Of a stretch of 64,000 bases of DNA, positions 1 to 8,492 are shown in pieces. The stretch spans positions 310,001-374,000 of the forward strand of contig NZ_JNZY01000010.1 of assembly GCF_000717655.1 (NCBI RefSeq), read 5' to 3'. The notes below the pieces were generated by a model, which was not told where the DNA came from, did no database searches, and saw only the letters and a list, made by a program, of their open reading frames with translations. Origin of the DNA: Streptomyces katrae. GTDB taxonomy: Bacteria > Actinomycetota > Actinomycetes > Streptomycetales > Streptomycetaceae. The first letter of the stretch is position 1. Each line of letters begins with the position of its first letter. The position numbers and the translations under genes are program-made.

Positions 1-1476
1 GAGTGGGGCCGCGTGGTCAACGAGAACCCGCCGGTGCTGCGCACCCACGACCGCTACGGCCACCGCATCGACGAGGTGGAGTTCCACCCGTACTGGCACG
101 AGCTGATGGGCACCGCCGTCTCCCACGGGCTGCACGCCGCGCCCTGGGCGGACGACCGGGCCGGAGCGCATGTCGCGCGAGCCGCGAAGTTCCTCGTCTG
201 GGGCCAGGTCGAGGCGGGCCACTCCTGCCCGGTGTCCATGACGTACGCCGCCGTACCCGCGCTGCGCGCGACGCCGGAGCTCGCCGCGTGGCTGGAGCCG
301 CTGCTCGCCTCCCGCACGTACGACTTCGGACTGCGCCGGCCGGACACCAAGCAGGGCCTGATCGCGGGCATGTCGATGACCGAGAAGCAGGGCGGCTCCG
401 ACGTACGCGCCAACACCACGACGGCGGCCCCGGTCCCGGACGGCACCTACCGGCTGACCGGCCACAAGTGGTTCACCTCCGCGCCCATGTCGGACGTCTT
501 CCTGACGCTGGCTCAGGCCCCGGGCGGGCTGTCTTGCTTCCTGCTGCCGCGGGTGCTGCCGGACGGCAGCCGCAACCGGCTGCTGCTGCAGCGCCTCAAG
601 GACAAGCTCGGCAACCGGTCCAACGCCTCCGCCGAGATCGAGTACGACGAGGCCTTCGGCTGGCTGGTGGGGGAGGAGGGGCGCGGCGTCGCGACCATCA
701 TCGAGATGGTCAACATGACCCGCCTCGACTGCGTGCTCGGCGGGGCGTCCGGCATGCGGCTAGGCGTCATCCGCGCCGTCCACCACGCCACCCACCGGCG
801 GGCGTTCGGCAAGGCGCTCATCGACCAGCCCCTGATGCGCAACGTCCTCGCGGACCTCGCCCTGGAATCCGAGGCGGCGACGGCGGTCGCCCTGCGCCTC
901 GCGGGCGCCACGGACCGCGTCGCCCAGGGCGGCCAGGACGAGGCGCTGCTGCGCCGGCTGGGGCTGGCCGTCACCAAGTACTGGGTCTGCAAGCGCGCCC
1001 CCGGACATGCCGCCGAAGCCCTCGAATGCCTGGGGGGCAACGGGTACATCGAGGACTCCGGCATGCCGCGGCTCTACCGGGAGGCCCCGCTGTCGTCGAT
1101 CTGGGAGGGCTCCGGGAACGTCGCCGCCCTGGACTCGCTGCGGGCCATGGCCCGGCAGCCCGAGACCGTCGAGGCCTTCTTCGAGGAGGTCGGCCGGGCG
1201 GCGGGCGCCGACCGGCACCTGGACGCGGCGGTCGCCGGTCTCCGGAAGCAGCTGGCCGACCCCGCCGAAGCCGAGTACCGGGCCCGGCAGCTCACGGAGA
1301 CGATGGCCTTGGCCTTCCAGGCGTCGCTGCTGCTGCGCCACGCCCCGGGCGCGGTGGCCGAGGCCTTCTGCGCCTCCCGCCTGGGCGGCGAACACGGCGG
1401 CGCGTACGGCACCCTCCCGACGGGCGTCGACACGGAGGCCATCCTGGCCCGGGCCAGGACCGCAGCCGCGGTGTGA
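1..1476 (+). CDS. aidB: AidB-type acyl-CoA dehydrogenase, 5' end outside window
   Basis: FAD flavoprotein of the AidB branch of the acyl-CoA dehydrogenases; E. coli AidB binds DNA and is part of the adaptive response to alkylation, and its physiological substrate is unclear. The frame is open from base 1. The conserved AidB segment RYGHRIDEVEFHP starts about 17 codons in, so roughly the first 50 residues lie outside the window and the in-frame GTG at 13 is not the true start. Visible blocks are MTEKQGGSD and GHKWFTS (FAD contacts), LKDKLGNRSNAS, and the C-terminal ECLGGNGY and SSIWEGSGN, all in AidB order. A strong hairpin follows the stop. No partner gene is visible. Confidence 0.88.
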   Translation, partial: EWGRVVNENPPVLRTHDRYGHRIDEVEFHPYWHELMGTAVSHGLHAAPWADDRAGAHVARAAKFLVWGQVEAGHSCPVSMTYAAVPALRATPELAAWLEPLLASRTYDFGLRRPDTKQGLIAGMSMTEKQGGSDVRANTTTAAPVPDGTYRLTGHKWFTSAPMSDVFLTLAQAPGGLSCFLLPRVLPDGSRNRLLLQRLKDKLGNRSNASAEIEYDEAFGWLVGEEGRGVATIIEMVNMTRLDCVLGGASGMRLGVIRAVHHATHRRAFGKALIDQPLMRNVLADLALESEAATAVALRLAGATDRVAQGGQDEALLRRLGLAVTKYWVCKRAPGHAAEALECLGGNGYIEDSGMPRLYREAPLSSIWEGSGNVAALDSLRAMARQPETVEAFFEEVGRAAGADRHLDAAVAGLRKQLADPAEAEYRARQLTETMALAFQASLLLRHAPGAVAEAFCASRLGGEHGGAYGTLPTGVDTEAILARARTAAAV

Positions 1477-1502
1477 CGCGGTCGCGCCGACGCACGGGCT
1501 GC

Positions 1503-1536
1503 GGGCAGGCCCTGCCGATCGCGGCAGGCCCTGCCC
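1503..1536. terminator. Long hairpin after aidB
   Basis: Two nested 7-bp arms (GGGCAGG...CCTGCCC outside, CCTGCCG...CGGCAGG inside) around an ATCG loop form a 34-nt stem with only one C-C mismatch. It lies 27 bases after the aidB stop and just before the end of the convergent gene, so it probably terminates transcription from both sides. No U-tract follows, as is usual for Streptomyces. Confidence 0.7.
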
Positions 1537-1566
1537 TCTGCCGTTCGCGGCGGGGCCGGTCTCCGC

Positions 1567-2058
1567 TCAGGTGTGGCGGTGCCGGGTGTGCAGGGCGACG
1601 TACCCCGTGAGTCCGCCCAGTGCGACGCACAGCGGGGAGTACAGCAGCAGGTCCCAGTGTCGGAACTGGGGCGGCGCGGAGCCCAGCGCGAGCCCCGAAG
1701 CCGCCAGACCGCCGAGGCCGCGTGCCGCCAGTACTCCCGACACCGCCCACAGCCCGGCCCGTACCGGACGCGCCCGGCCGAACCGGCTCGCCGGCCGGGC
1801 GCCGGTCAGCACCAGCCCGGCGGCGGCGCCCAGCGCGCCCGCCACGGCGAGAGTCAGCGGCCCGGACGGCAGCTGGGCCTCCTCCACCCCGACCACCACG
1901 GCCGCGAATTCGGCCCGGGAGTCCAGTGGCCACGGGGAGAACACCCACACCGCGTGCAGGGCCCCCGCCGCGAGCAGCCCCGCGGCCGCGGCCACCGCCG
2001 CGGCGCGGACCCCGGCGCCCGCGTTCTCTGCACCGACCCGCCTGGTCTTGGTGCTCAT
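1567..2058 (-). CDS. DUF3995-like four-helix membrane protein
   Basis: Predicted integral membrane protein of 163 residues. An N-terminal hydrophobic stretch (AAAVAAAAGLLAAGALHAVWVF) with the SPWP motif is followed by three more hydrophobic segments. The last, HWDLLLYSPLCVALG, is the pattern that marks DUF3995 proteins. The ATG at 2058 was chosen because it begins MSTKTRR just before the first helix; the open frame further upstream crosses the operator and the divergent regulator. It is transcribed away from the TetR gene at 2125 and shares the 67-bp intergenic region with it, so it is the likely target of that repressor. The molecular function is not known for this family. Confidence 0.7.
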   Translation of the reverse strand: MSTKTRRVGAENAGAGVRAAAVAAAAGLLAAGALHAVWVFSPWPLDSRAEFAAVVVGVEEAQLPSGPLTLAVAGALGAAAGLVLTGARPASRFGRARPVRAGLWAVSGVLAARGLGGLAASGLALGSAPPQFRHWDLLLYSPLCVALGGLTGYVALHTRHRHT

Positions 2059-2100
2059 TGCGCCACCCCTCTCGCCAGTTCCATACATCTCTGTACGGAT

Positions 2101-2124
2101 GTTCCGTACAGTACTGTACGGAAC
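2101..2124. promoter_or_regulatory. Perfect 24-bp palindrome, TetR operator
   Basis: The 12-bp arm GTTCCGTACAGT is followed directly by its exact reverse complement, which ends at the base before the regulator's ATG. It lies between the divergent DUF3995-like gene and the TetR gene, the standard place for a TetR autoregulatory operator. Because it fills the whole space where a ribosome binding site would be, the TetR mRNA is probably leaderless. A partial copy (TGTACGGATGTTCCGTACA) overlaps it on the left. Confidence 0.75.
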
Positions 2125-2730
2125 ATGGCCAAGGGGAGAGTCACCAAGGACGACTGGACGATGGCGGCGCTGCGCGCGCTGGCCCGGGGCGGGCTGTCCG
2201 CGGTGGCGGTGGACGTACTGGCCCGCGAACTCTCGGTCTCGCGCGGCAGTTTCTACTGGCACTTCGAGAACCGGGAGGCCCTGCTCGTGGCGGCCCTGGA
2301 GGCATGGGAACGGCACGCCACCGCGGAGGTCATCACGGCCGTCCGGGAGGAGGGCGACCCGTGGACCCGGGCGCGCATGCTGTTCGCCGTCGCGCTGGGT
2401 ACCGAGGAGATCGCCGGGCTGGAGCCGGCCCTCGTCGCGCACACCGCGCACCCGGCGGTCGCCGAGGTCGTCGCCCGCGTCACCCGGACCCGGCTCGACT
2501 TCCTGGCCGAGATCTTCGGCGGGCTGGGCTTCGGGCCGCAGGAGTCCCGTCATCGCGCGCTGGCCGGGTACGCGGCCTACCTGGGCTGGCTGGAACTGCG
2601 CCGGACCGCAGCGGACACGGCCCCGGAGGCGCTGTCGGAATCCCCGGGCGCGGAGGCGGCGCTCGACCACCTCATCGGCATGATCCTGACCCCGCCGTCG
2701 GCACCGCTGGGCGCCCCCCGACACCCGTAG
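2125..2730 (+). CDS. TetR family repressor
   Basis: Regulator of 201 residues. The N-terminal helix-turn-helix is clear: AALRALARGGLSAVAVDVLARELSVSRG followed by the SFYWHFENREALL segment shared by TetR proteins. The C-terminal ligand-binding half is helical and not assignable to a known ligand. The ATG at 2125 abuts the 24-bp palindrome with no Shine-Dalgarno sequence, pointing to leaderless translation; a second ATG at 2161 would cut into the HTH domain and is unlikely. It is divergent from the DUF3995-like membrane protein and probably represses it and itself. Confidence 0.85.
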   Translation: MAKGRVTKDDWTMAALRALARGGLSAVAVDVLARELSVSRGSFYWHFENREALLVAALEAWERHATAEVITAVREEGDPWTRARMLFAVALGTEEIAGLEPALVAHTAHPAVAEVVARVTRTRLDFLAEIFGGLGFGPQESRHRALAGYAAYLGWLELRRTAADTAPEALSESPGAEAALDHLIGMILTPPSAPLGAPRHP

Positions 2731-2738
2731 GGGTGTCG
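2719..2738 (+). terminator. Hairpin across the tetR stop codon
   Basis: An 8-bp perfect stem (CGACACCC / GGGTGTCG) with loop GTAG spans the stop codon at 2728-2730. A second short stem (CCCAGC / GCTGGG, 2752-2767), of a type often repeated between Streptomyces genes, follows. The remaining bases up to 2933 hold nothing else recognisable. Confidence 0.5.
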
Positions 2739-2933
2739 TCAAAGTCCCTCCCCCAGCTACCGCTGGGAGGTGCCCCTGGGCCGACGGGGTCCGGCACGTG
2801 CGCTCGCCGCGTTGTCTTCGGTCGGCGACGCGAGCGTCGCCTCCTCCGCCTGCCTTCGGCGGGGGGACTCCCGCCTCCGCCTTGCGATCACGCGCACCAG
2901 ACCCCGTCGGCCCCGCCCTCACGGCGGACGACG

Positions 2934-3539
2934 CTACTTCGGCGACACCCCCCGGGCCGGGTCCCGCGGCGGCGCCGTGATGCGGCGGACGGCCTCGACC
3001 ACCGCCGCTCGGTGCCGGGCCAGCCGCTCGGGTGCCCAGCCGGTGCCCGACCCGCCCGCAGCCGGCCCGCCCACCGCGCCGAACCAGGCCTGGGACAGGC
3101 CCATCACGAGCGTGAGGACATCGGCCGGGTCCAGCGCGGGGTCGACGCGCCCCGCCTGCTGCGCCTCCTCCACCACCGCGATCTTGCCGCGGTAGGAATC
3201 CGCCTCCGCATCCGCGGTGCCGGGCCGCTCCAGCTGCTTCCACACCACGAGCCGCATCAGGGACGGCTGCGCGACGAGGTGGTCGAAGACGGCCCCCGCG
3301 TACCCCGGCAGGTCGTCGGCGTTGAACGGGACGGACTCCGAACCCGTCTCCAGCGCCCGTCGGAGCACGGCGTCGAAGAGCTGCTCCTTGTTGCCGTAGT
3401 AGACGTAGATGAGGCGCTTGTTCGCCTGCGCGGCCTCGGCGATGCGGTCGACCCGCGCGCCGGCGATGCCGTACGCGGCGAATTCGGAGAAGGCCGCATC
3501 GAGCAGGCGTGCCTTGGTCGCGCTGGAATCCCGTGCCAT
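2934..3539 (-). CDS. TetR family repressor next to aldo-keto reductase
   Basis: Regulator of 201 residues. The HTH is at the N-terminus (TKARLLDAAFSEFAAYGIAGARVDRIAEAAQANKR, written here in parts: LLDAAFSEFAAYG, then VDRIAEAAQANK), followed by the typical LIYVYYGNKEQLFDAVL. The C-terminal half has a TetR_C-like pattern with MRLVVWKQLERP. The ATG at 3539 is the first start in frame. It is divergent from the reductase at 3642, and two related inverted repeats flank the reductase promoter in the shared region, so it most likely represses the reductase and itself. The inducer cannot be inferred. Confidence 0.85.
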   Translation of the reverse strand: MARDSSATKARLLDAAFSEFAAYGIAGARVDRIAEAAQANKRLIYVYYGNKEQLFDAVLRRALETGSESVPFNADDLPGYAGAVFDHLVAQPSLMRLVVWKQLERPGTADAEADSYRGKIAVVEEAQQAGRVDPALDPADVLTLVMGLSQAWFGAVGGPAAGGSGTGWAPERLARHRAAVVEAVRRITAPPRDPARGVSPK

Positions 3540-3552
3540 GGGGCGAAGCCTA

Positions 3553-3626
3553 GCAAGTAACTATCTGGTTATTGACATGTGGCGCGAGCCGGGTGCATAG
3601 TCAAACTATCCAGTTAGTTACTTACC
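3553..3626 (+). promoter_or_regulatory. Reductase promoter with two operator-like repeats
   Basis: A sigma70-type promoter is visible: TTGACA (3572-3577), 18-bp spacer, CATAGT (3596-3601). Two related dyads flank it. The left one contains AAGTAACTATCTGGTTATT and the right one, read on the other strand, contains AAGTAACTAACTGGATAGTT. The right copy overlaps the -10 end, so a bound TetR dimer would block transcription. A GAGGAG ribosome binding site at 3627-3632 follows. Confidence 0.7.
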
Positions 3627-3641
3627 GAGGAGCACAGCACC

Positions 3642-4625
3642 ATGGAGATTCGCGCACTGGGCGGTCAGGGCCTCGAGGTCGGCGCCGAAGGCCTCGGCCT
3701 CATGGGCATGAGCGCCCACTACGGAGCCACCGACGAGACCGAGTCCCTGGCCACCATCGACCGCGCGCTGGAGCTGGGCGTCACCCTGCTCGACACCGCC
3801 GAGGGCTACGGCCCCTTCCTGAACGAACAGCTCCTCGGCAAGGCGCTGGCCGGCCGCCGCGACGCCGCCGTGATCGCCACGAAGACGGGAGTCGAGTTCA
3901 CCGACGACGGTGTGCTGCGCGGCCACAACGGGACCCCCGAGTACATCCGCAGGTCGGCCGACCGCTCCCTGCGCCACCTCGGTACGGACCACATCGACCT
4001 GTACTACCTGCACCGCGTCGACCCGAACGTCCCGATCGAGGAGAGCGTCGGGGCCATGGCCGAACTGGTCGCCGCCGGCAAGGTCCGCCACATCGGCCTG
4101 TGCGAGGCCGCGCCCGCCACCATCGCCCGCGCCCATGCCGTGCACCCGCTGGCCGCCGTACAGACCGAGTACAGCCTCTTCGAACGCGGCATCGAGTACG
4201 ACGGTGTCCTCGACACCCTGCGCGATCTCGGCATCGGGCTCGTCGCGTACTCCCCGCTCGGCCGGGGCTTCCTGTCGGGAGCGATCACCACCCCGGACGA
4301 TTTCGCGGCGGACGACTTCCGCCGTACGGACCCCCGCTTCCTGGGCGAGAACTTCGACCGCAACCTGGCCGTCGTCGACCAGGTCCGCCGCCTCGCCGCG
4401 GAAAAGGGAGTCACCCCCTCGCAGCTGGCCCTGGCCTGGACCCTGCGCCAGGGCGCAGTGCCGATCCCGGGCACGAAGCGCCGCCGCTACCTGGAGGAGA
4501 ACATCGCCGCCACCGCGGTGACGATCACGGACGCGGACCTGGCCGCCATCGACGAAGTTGCCCCGCACGGGGTCGTCTCGGGCGACCGCTACGCCCCGGA
4601 GCTGATGAAGACCCTGAACGGCTGA
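3642..4625 (+). CDS. Aldo-keto reductase
   Basis: NADPH-dependent oxidoreductase of 327 residues with the full AKR barrel. The catalytic tetrad is present: Asp51 and Tyr56 in LLDTAEGYG, Lys81 in VIATKTGVEF, and His124 in LYYLHRVDP. The cofactor loop IPGTKRRRYLEEN is near the C-terminus, and the TEYSLFER and YSPLGRGFLSG blocks match the AKR13-like (YakC / pyridoxal reductase-like) group. Start ATG 3642 follows GAGGAG by 9 bases. It is divergent from a TetR repressor and probably induced by a small carbonyl compound; the substrate cannot be read from sequence. Confidence 0.9.
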   Translation: MEIRALGGQGLEVGAEGLGLMGMSAHYGATDETESLATIDRALELGVTLLDTAEGYGPFLNEQLLGKALAGRRDAAVIATKTGVEFTDDGVLRGHNGTPEYIRRSADRSLRHLGTDHIDLYYLHRVDPNVPIEESVGAMAELVAAGKVRHIGLCEAAPATIARAHAVHPLAAVQTEYSLFERGIEYDGVLDTLRDLGIGLVAYSPLGRGFLSGAITTPDDFAADDFRRTDPRFLGENFDRNLAVVDQVRRLAAEKGVTPSQLALAWTLRQGAVPIPGTKRRRYLEENIAATAVTITDADLAAIDEVAPHGVVSGDRYAPELMKTLNG

Positions 4626-4796
4626 GCGTGCCGGGCACGGAACGGCGCGGTGACGCGGTGATCACGGCCTCCGGCCCGTCCGCGCGGGCGGGCCGCGACG
4701 GCCGGAACGCAACCGCGCCGCACGGCAACCGGCGCGGCCGTGCCGTACGTCTGCTCCCTCGACGGCGCGAGGCCGCACGGCGACAGGGGGCTGGTC

Positions 4797-5969
4797 ATGA
4801 GACGCGGGCACAGGCGCGGGGCGATGCTCGTCGGGGTCGCGATGGTTGCCGCACTGGGGGTTTCGGCGTGCTCGCCGGAGGAAGGGCCCGGGCCCGGCGG
4901 CGGTGCGGGGGCCGGCGCCGCATCGCCGTCCGCCCTGCCGTCCGGTGCGCCGCTGTCCACCGGCGTACCGACGGGCAGCCCCCGGCCGTCCGGTGCGCCG
5001 TCCGGCCCGCCGGCGGCGACGCCCGTGGTCCGCACCGGAGCCCCGTGGAACCTCGACCGCCTCGACCAGCGCAGCCGTCCGCTCGACGGGAAGTTCACCT
5101 CGCGCGCCGACGGCAGCGGCGTGCACGTCTACGTGATCGACACCGGGCTCGACGTCAAGCACGCGGAGTTCGGGGGCCGCGCCGCCCTCGGCGCCGATTT
5201 CGTCGGGGATCCGGACGCCGGTGACTGCTTCGACGGCGGCGGACTGGGCCACGGAACGTTCGTCGCGGGCATCATCGGCGGCACCACGTACGGCGTCGCC
5301 CCGAAGTCGAGCATCGTGCGCGTCCAGGGCATCGCCTGTGAGGAAGGCAGCGGCCCGCCCGCGAAGGACGTCTCCCCGGCCGCGGGCACGAGCACGGGCA
5401 CGGGCACGGGCGCCGCGCCGCAGGACCCGGAGGACTCCGTCGCCAAGGCCGTGGAGTGGGTGACCGCCCATGCCCGGCGCCCGGCCGTGGTGAACATGTC
5501 CCTCAACCTGAAGAACCGCTCCGCAGGCGTCGACACCGCCGTCCAGCACATGATCGAGGCGGGGATCACCACGGTCGTCGCCGCCGGCAACTTCAACGAT
5601 GACGCCTGCGGCCACTCCCCGGCCGGTGCGCACGGCGCGATCGTCGTGGCCGCCGCCACCGCCGACGACCGCCACTGGACCGACGGGGACGGCTTCGGCT
5701 CGGGGTACGGCCGCTGCGTGGACCTCTACGCCCCCGCCGAGAAGATCACCTCCGCGCTCGCGGGCGGCTCCACCGCCACCAGCGACGCCACCGCCACCTC
5801 GTGGGCCGCCCCGCACGTCACCGGCGTCGCCGCCCTCTACCTCTCCGCGCACCCCGCGGCGACGCCCGCCCAGGTCCGCACCTGGCTCACGGGGCAGGCC
5901 GTACGCGACGTCCTGACCGGCGTCCCGGCCGGGACCCCGAACCGGCTGCTCCACAGCGGTGGCCTCTGA
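4797..5969 (+). CDS. Lipid-anchored subtilisin-like serine protease (S8)
   Basis: Exported serine endopeptidase of 390 residues. A lipoprotein signal peptide ends in the lipobox GVSAC (Cys25), and a Gly/Ala/Pro/Ser-rich linker runs to about residue 80. The peptidase S8 domain follows, closest in layout to the proteinase K group. The catalytic triad is visible: Asp115 (VIDTGLD), His152 (GHGTFVAGI) and Ser335 (ATSWAAPHV, with SW instead of the usual SM). The oxyanion Asn sits in [12 protein letters not shown] 4797 is preceded by AGGGGG at 6 bases. There is no obvious propeptide inhibitor domain. It converges on the amidase gene with an 18-bp gap. Confidence 0.88.
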   Translation: MRRGHRRGAMLVGVAMVAALGVSACSPEEGPGPGGGAGAGAASPSALPSGAPLSTGVPTGSPRPSGAPSGPPAATPVVRTGAPWNLDRLDQRSRPLDGKFTSRADGSGVHVYVIDTGLDVKHAEFGGRAALGADFVGDPDAGDCFDGGGLGHGTFVAGIIGGTTYGVAPKSSIVRVQGIACEEGSGPPAKDVSPAAGTSTGTGTGAAPQDPEDSVAKAVEWVTAHARRPAVVNMSLNLKNRSAGVDTAVQHMIEAGITTVVAAGNFNDDACGHSPAGAHGAIVVAAATADDRHWTDGDGFGSGYGRCVDLYAPAEKITSALAGGSTATSDATATSWAAPHVTGVAALYLSAHPAATPAQVRTWLTGQAVRDVLTGVPAGTPNRLLHSGGL

Positions 5970-5987
5970 CGCCGGCCGGGCCCGCCC

Positions 5988-7403
5988 TCACCCGCGCGGG
6001 TCCACCGGTGTGAGGACCCCGAGCCGGTCCTCGACCGCCTGCGCGGCGTCCAGGCACAGGTCCTCGCGGAACGCGCGCCCGACGATCTGGACCCCGCACG
6101 GCAGCCCGCCGGCCACCCCAGTCGGTACGGCCACCGCCGGCACGCCCACGAAGCTGGTCACGCTGCACAGGCGCATGCCCGCCGCCACCCGGTCGCGGCC
6201 CGCCCTGTCCCGTGATTCCAGCCCCGGCTCGACCGGCGGCTCGGTGAACACGGGCCCGAGCAACAGCGGGTACTCGTCAAGGAATTCGGCCCACGAGCGG
6301 CGGATGCTCAGCCAAGTGCCCATCAGCTTCACCAGCTCGTCCGCGTTCGCGGGCGGCGTCTGCTCCATGGCCATCGCGATGTACCGGTCCCCGCCCGGGC
6401 CGAGCAGCGTGCGCACCACCGGCCAGCTCGGGGCGAACTCGGTCACGGTGATCCGGCCGTACGCCTCGAGCGCCTCGGCCATGCGCGGTACGTCCGCCAC
6501 CTCGCGTACGTCGTACCCGGCGTCCCGCAGCGCGCCGGCCGAGGCCTCCACGGCTGCGCGCACCGCGGGGTGGACACCCTGCCCGCCGGGATCCGCCACC
6601 ACGGCGACCTTCACCGGCCCGGGCAGCGGTTCCCCGTAGAGGGGCACCGGTACGGCCCGCGGGTCGCGCGGATCGGTCCCGGCCAGCACCTCGTACGCGA
6701 GGCGCAGGTCGCCCACCGACCGTGCCAGCGGCCCGTCGGTGACGAGCATCTGCGACGCCGGGCCGGGGTCGTCCGGGCCGATCACGCGGTGGTCCGCGGG
6801 GAACCGGCCCGTGGACGGCTTCAGCCCCGCCACGCCGCAGAACTGGGCCGGGATGCGCACCGATCCGCCCGAGTCGTTGCCCAGTCCGAGCGCCGCCATG
6901 CCCGTGGCGACGGCCACCGCGTCGCCCCCGCTGGTGCCGCCCGGGGTCCGGCTGCGGTCCCACGGGTTGACCGTGTCGCCGAACAGCTCGCTGCGGGTGT
7001 GCATCCCGGCCAGGATCAGGGTCGGTACGTTGGCGTGCCCGATCGGGATGGCGCCCGCCGCGCGCAGCCGTGCCACCGGGGGGGCGTCGGCCGGAGCCAC
7101 CAGTTCGCGGAAGCGCTCCGAACCGAAGGTGGTCGGCACGCCTTCGACGGCAGTGGTCTCCTTCACCGTGAACGGCACCCCCGCGAGCGGCCCCAGCGCC
7201 GCACCTTCGGCCCGCAGCCGGTCGGTGTGCGCGGCGGCCGCGCGTGCGCGTTCCGCCAGGAGCTGAGTGACCGCGTTCACCTGCGGGTTGACCTCGGCGA
7301 TGCGCGCCAGATGGCTTTCGACCAGCTCCACGGCCGACACGTCCGCGCGGCGCACCGCCTCCGCCTGCGCGGCGGCCGACATCTTCCACAAGGGATCCAG
7401 CAT
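5988..7403 (-). CDS. Amidase signature family amidohydrolase
   Basis: Cytoplasmic amidase of 471 residues from the amidase signature family, whose members hydrolyse C-N bonds of small amides by a Ser-Ser-Lys triad. Visible are Lys81 (FTVKET), the Gly/Ser loop RTPGGTSGGDAVAVA (cis-Ser near 158) and the nucleophile loop NDSGGSVRIPAQFCG (Ser near 181). ATG 7403 is preceded by a GGAGGGGAGAGG stretch; longer in-frame extensions cross the operators and are rejected. It is divergent from a TetR regulator with two matching operators between them. The true substrate is unknown; it is not a GatA, since gatB and gatC are absent. Confidence 0.85.
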   Translation of the reverse strand: MLDPLWKMSAAAQAEAVRRADVSAVELVESHLARIAEVNPQVNAVTQLLAERARAAAAHTDRLRAEGAALGPLAGVPFTVKETTAVEGVPTTFGSERFRELVAPADAPPVARLRAAGAIPIGHANVPTLILAGMHTRSELFGDTVNPWDRSRTPGGTSGGDAVAVATGMAALGLGNDSGGSVRIPAQFCGVAGLKPSTGRFPADHRVIGPDDPGPASQMLVTDGPLARSVGDLRLAYEVLAGTDPRDPRAVPVPLYGEPLPGPVKVAVVADPGGQGVHPAVRAAVEASAGALRDAGYDVREVADVPRMAEALEAYGRITVTEFAPSWPVVRTLLGPGGDRYIAMAMEQTPPANADELVKLMGTWLSIRRSWAEFLDEYPLLLGPVFTEPPVEPGLESRDRAGRDRVAAGMRLCSVTSFVGVPAVAVPTGVAGGLPCGVQIVGRAFREDLCLDAAQAVEDRLGVLTPVDPRG

Positions 7404-7426
7404 GGTGTGAACCCTCTCCCCTCCAC

Positions 7427-7480
7427 GTTCCGATGCAGTTGCATCGGAACAATAACCCGGGAACCGATGCGACTGCATCG
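7427..7480. promoter_or_regulatory. Twin TetR operators between amidase and regulator
   Basis: Two copies of the dyad CGATGC-N4-GCATCG occur at 7431-7446 and 7465-7480. In the first copy the symmetry extends to 11-bp arms (7427-7450). TATAAA follows directly after the second copy (7481-7486) and could be the -10 of the regulator gene. The spacing between dyad centres is 34 bp. Confidence 0.75.
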
Positions 7481-7528
7481 TATAAAGTCGCCCGTACGAC
7501 GAAGCAGCGGGTGGGAGGAGACCGGGCA

Positions 7529-8131
7529 ATGCCCAGGCAGGTGGACCACGAGGGCCGACGCCGCCTCATCGCCGAGGCCGTCTGCCGCCTCGCCGACGAG
7601 AGCGGACTCGAAGGCGTGACCCTGCGCGATGTCGCCGCGCGGGCGCAGGTGTCGATGGGCGCCGTGCAGCGGTGCTTCCGCACCAAGGACGAGATGCTCG
7701 TCTTCGCCCTCGGGTACGTCGGCGAGCGCATCGGTGAGCGCGTACGGGCCCGGCTCGCCAGGAGCCCGGCGCAGTCGGCCGGCACCGCCCTGGGCCACGC
7801 GGTCACCGAGATCTCACTGCTCCAGGAGGAGCACCGGGCCGAGGCCAGGGTCTGGCTGGCCTTCGTCGCGCAGGCAGCGGTCAGCGAACCGCTCGCCGGG
7901 ACGCTGAAGGCGAACTACGCGGCCCTCCAGGAGTCGTTCGCGCAGCTCATCGCGGAAGCGGCGGAAGATGCCGGCCGCGCCGTGCCGATCGATCCGCCGC
8001 GAGAGGCCCGTACCCTCCTCGCCCTCGCGGACGGCCTCACCGCGCACGTCCTCATCGGCCACCTCACCCCGCACGAGGCGCAGGACGTCCTCCACGCGCA
8101 CCTGGCCGGCCTCTGGACGCACTCCGGGTGA
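7529..8131 (+). CDS. TetR family regulator of the amidase
   Basis: Regulator of 200 residues. The N-terminal HTH (LIAEAVCRLADESGLEGVTLRDVAARAQVSMG in parts: LIAEAVCRLADESG, VTLRDVAARAQVS) is followed by GAVQRCFRTKDEML. The C-terminal half resembles the BetI-like TetR_C_6 group (AEARVWLAFVAQAAVSEPL). ATG 7529 has GGGAGGAG 8 bases upstream; the longer frame starting inside the operator is rejected. It is divergent from the amidase and sits beside twin operators, so control of both genes is likely. Confidence 0.85.
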   Translation: MPRQVDHEGRRRLIAEAVCRLADESGLEGVTLRDVAARAQVSMGAVQRCFRTKDEMLVFALGYVGERIGERVRARLARSPAQSAGTALGHAVTEISLLQEEHRAEARVWLAFVAQAAVSEPLAGTLKANYAALQESFAQLIAEAAEDAGRAVPIDPPREARTLLALADGLTAHVLIGHLTPHEAQDVLHAHLAGLWTHSG

Positions 8132-8204
8132 CGGTCGTCCGGATGCGGGAAACCCTCCGGCGCGCCGCGGCAGTGGTACACCCATCGCGCTCTAATGTCG
8201 CCGC

Positions 8205-8492
8205 ATGGCTGACATGTTCGATCACAATCCGCAGGTGTGGACCGCTGGCCGCCTCCGCGAGGTGCTCGCCGCGCTGCCCGACGAGACGCCGATCCACATC
8301 GGTGTCGCGGACGGCCCCGGGGACTTCGAGGGCTACGGGGAGTACGTCCTCGTGGACGCCGAGCCGGTGGAGGTGGACCCCGACGGGGAGGGCGACGGCG
8401 AGGCCGGCCACGGGGGCCAGCCGGGCCCCCGGGTCCAGTTCACGCTGTTCGCCGACGCCGCGGCCGGGGCCTACCACCTCGACCTGGACTGA
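8205..8492 (+). CDS. Small acidic conserved protein (DUF6225-like)
   Basis: Soluble protein of 95 residues, rich in Asp and Glu, with no signal peptide or helix. The pattern VWTAGRLREVLAALPDETPIHIGVADGPGDF and the closing VQFTLFADAAAGAYHLDLD (each cited only as a recognisable block) resemble the short Streptomyces family I know as DUF6225. Function is unknown. Its last 53 bases overlap the 3' end of the convergent alpha/beta hydrolase gene; both frames look genuine, so this is a real convergent overlap. The family assignment is from memory. Confidence 0.65.
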   Translation: MADMFDHNPQVWTAGRLREVLAALPDETPIHIGVADGPGDFEGYGEYVLVDAEPVEVDPDGEGDGEAGHGGQPGPRVQFTLFADAAAGAYHLDLD

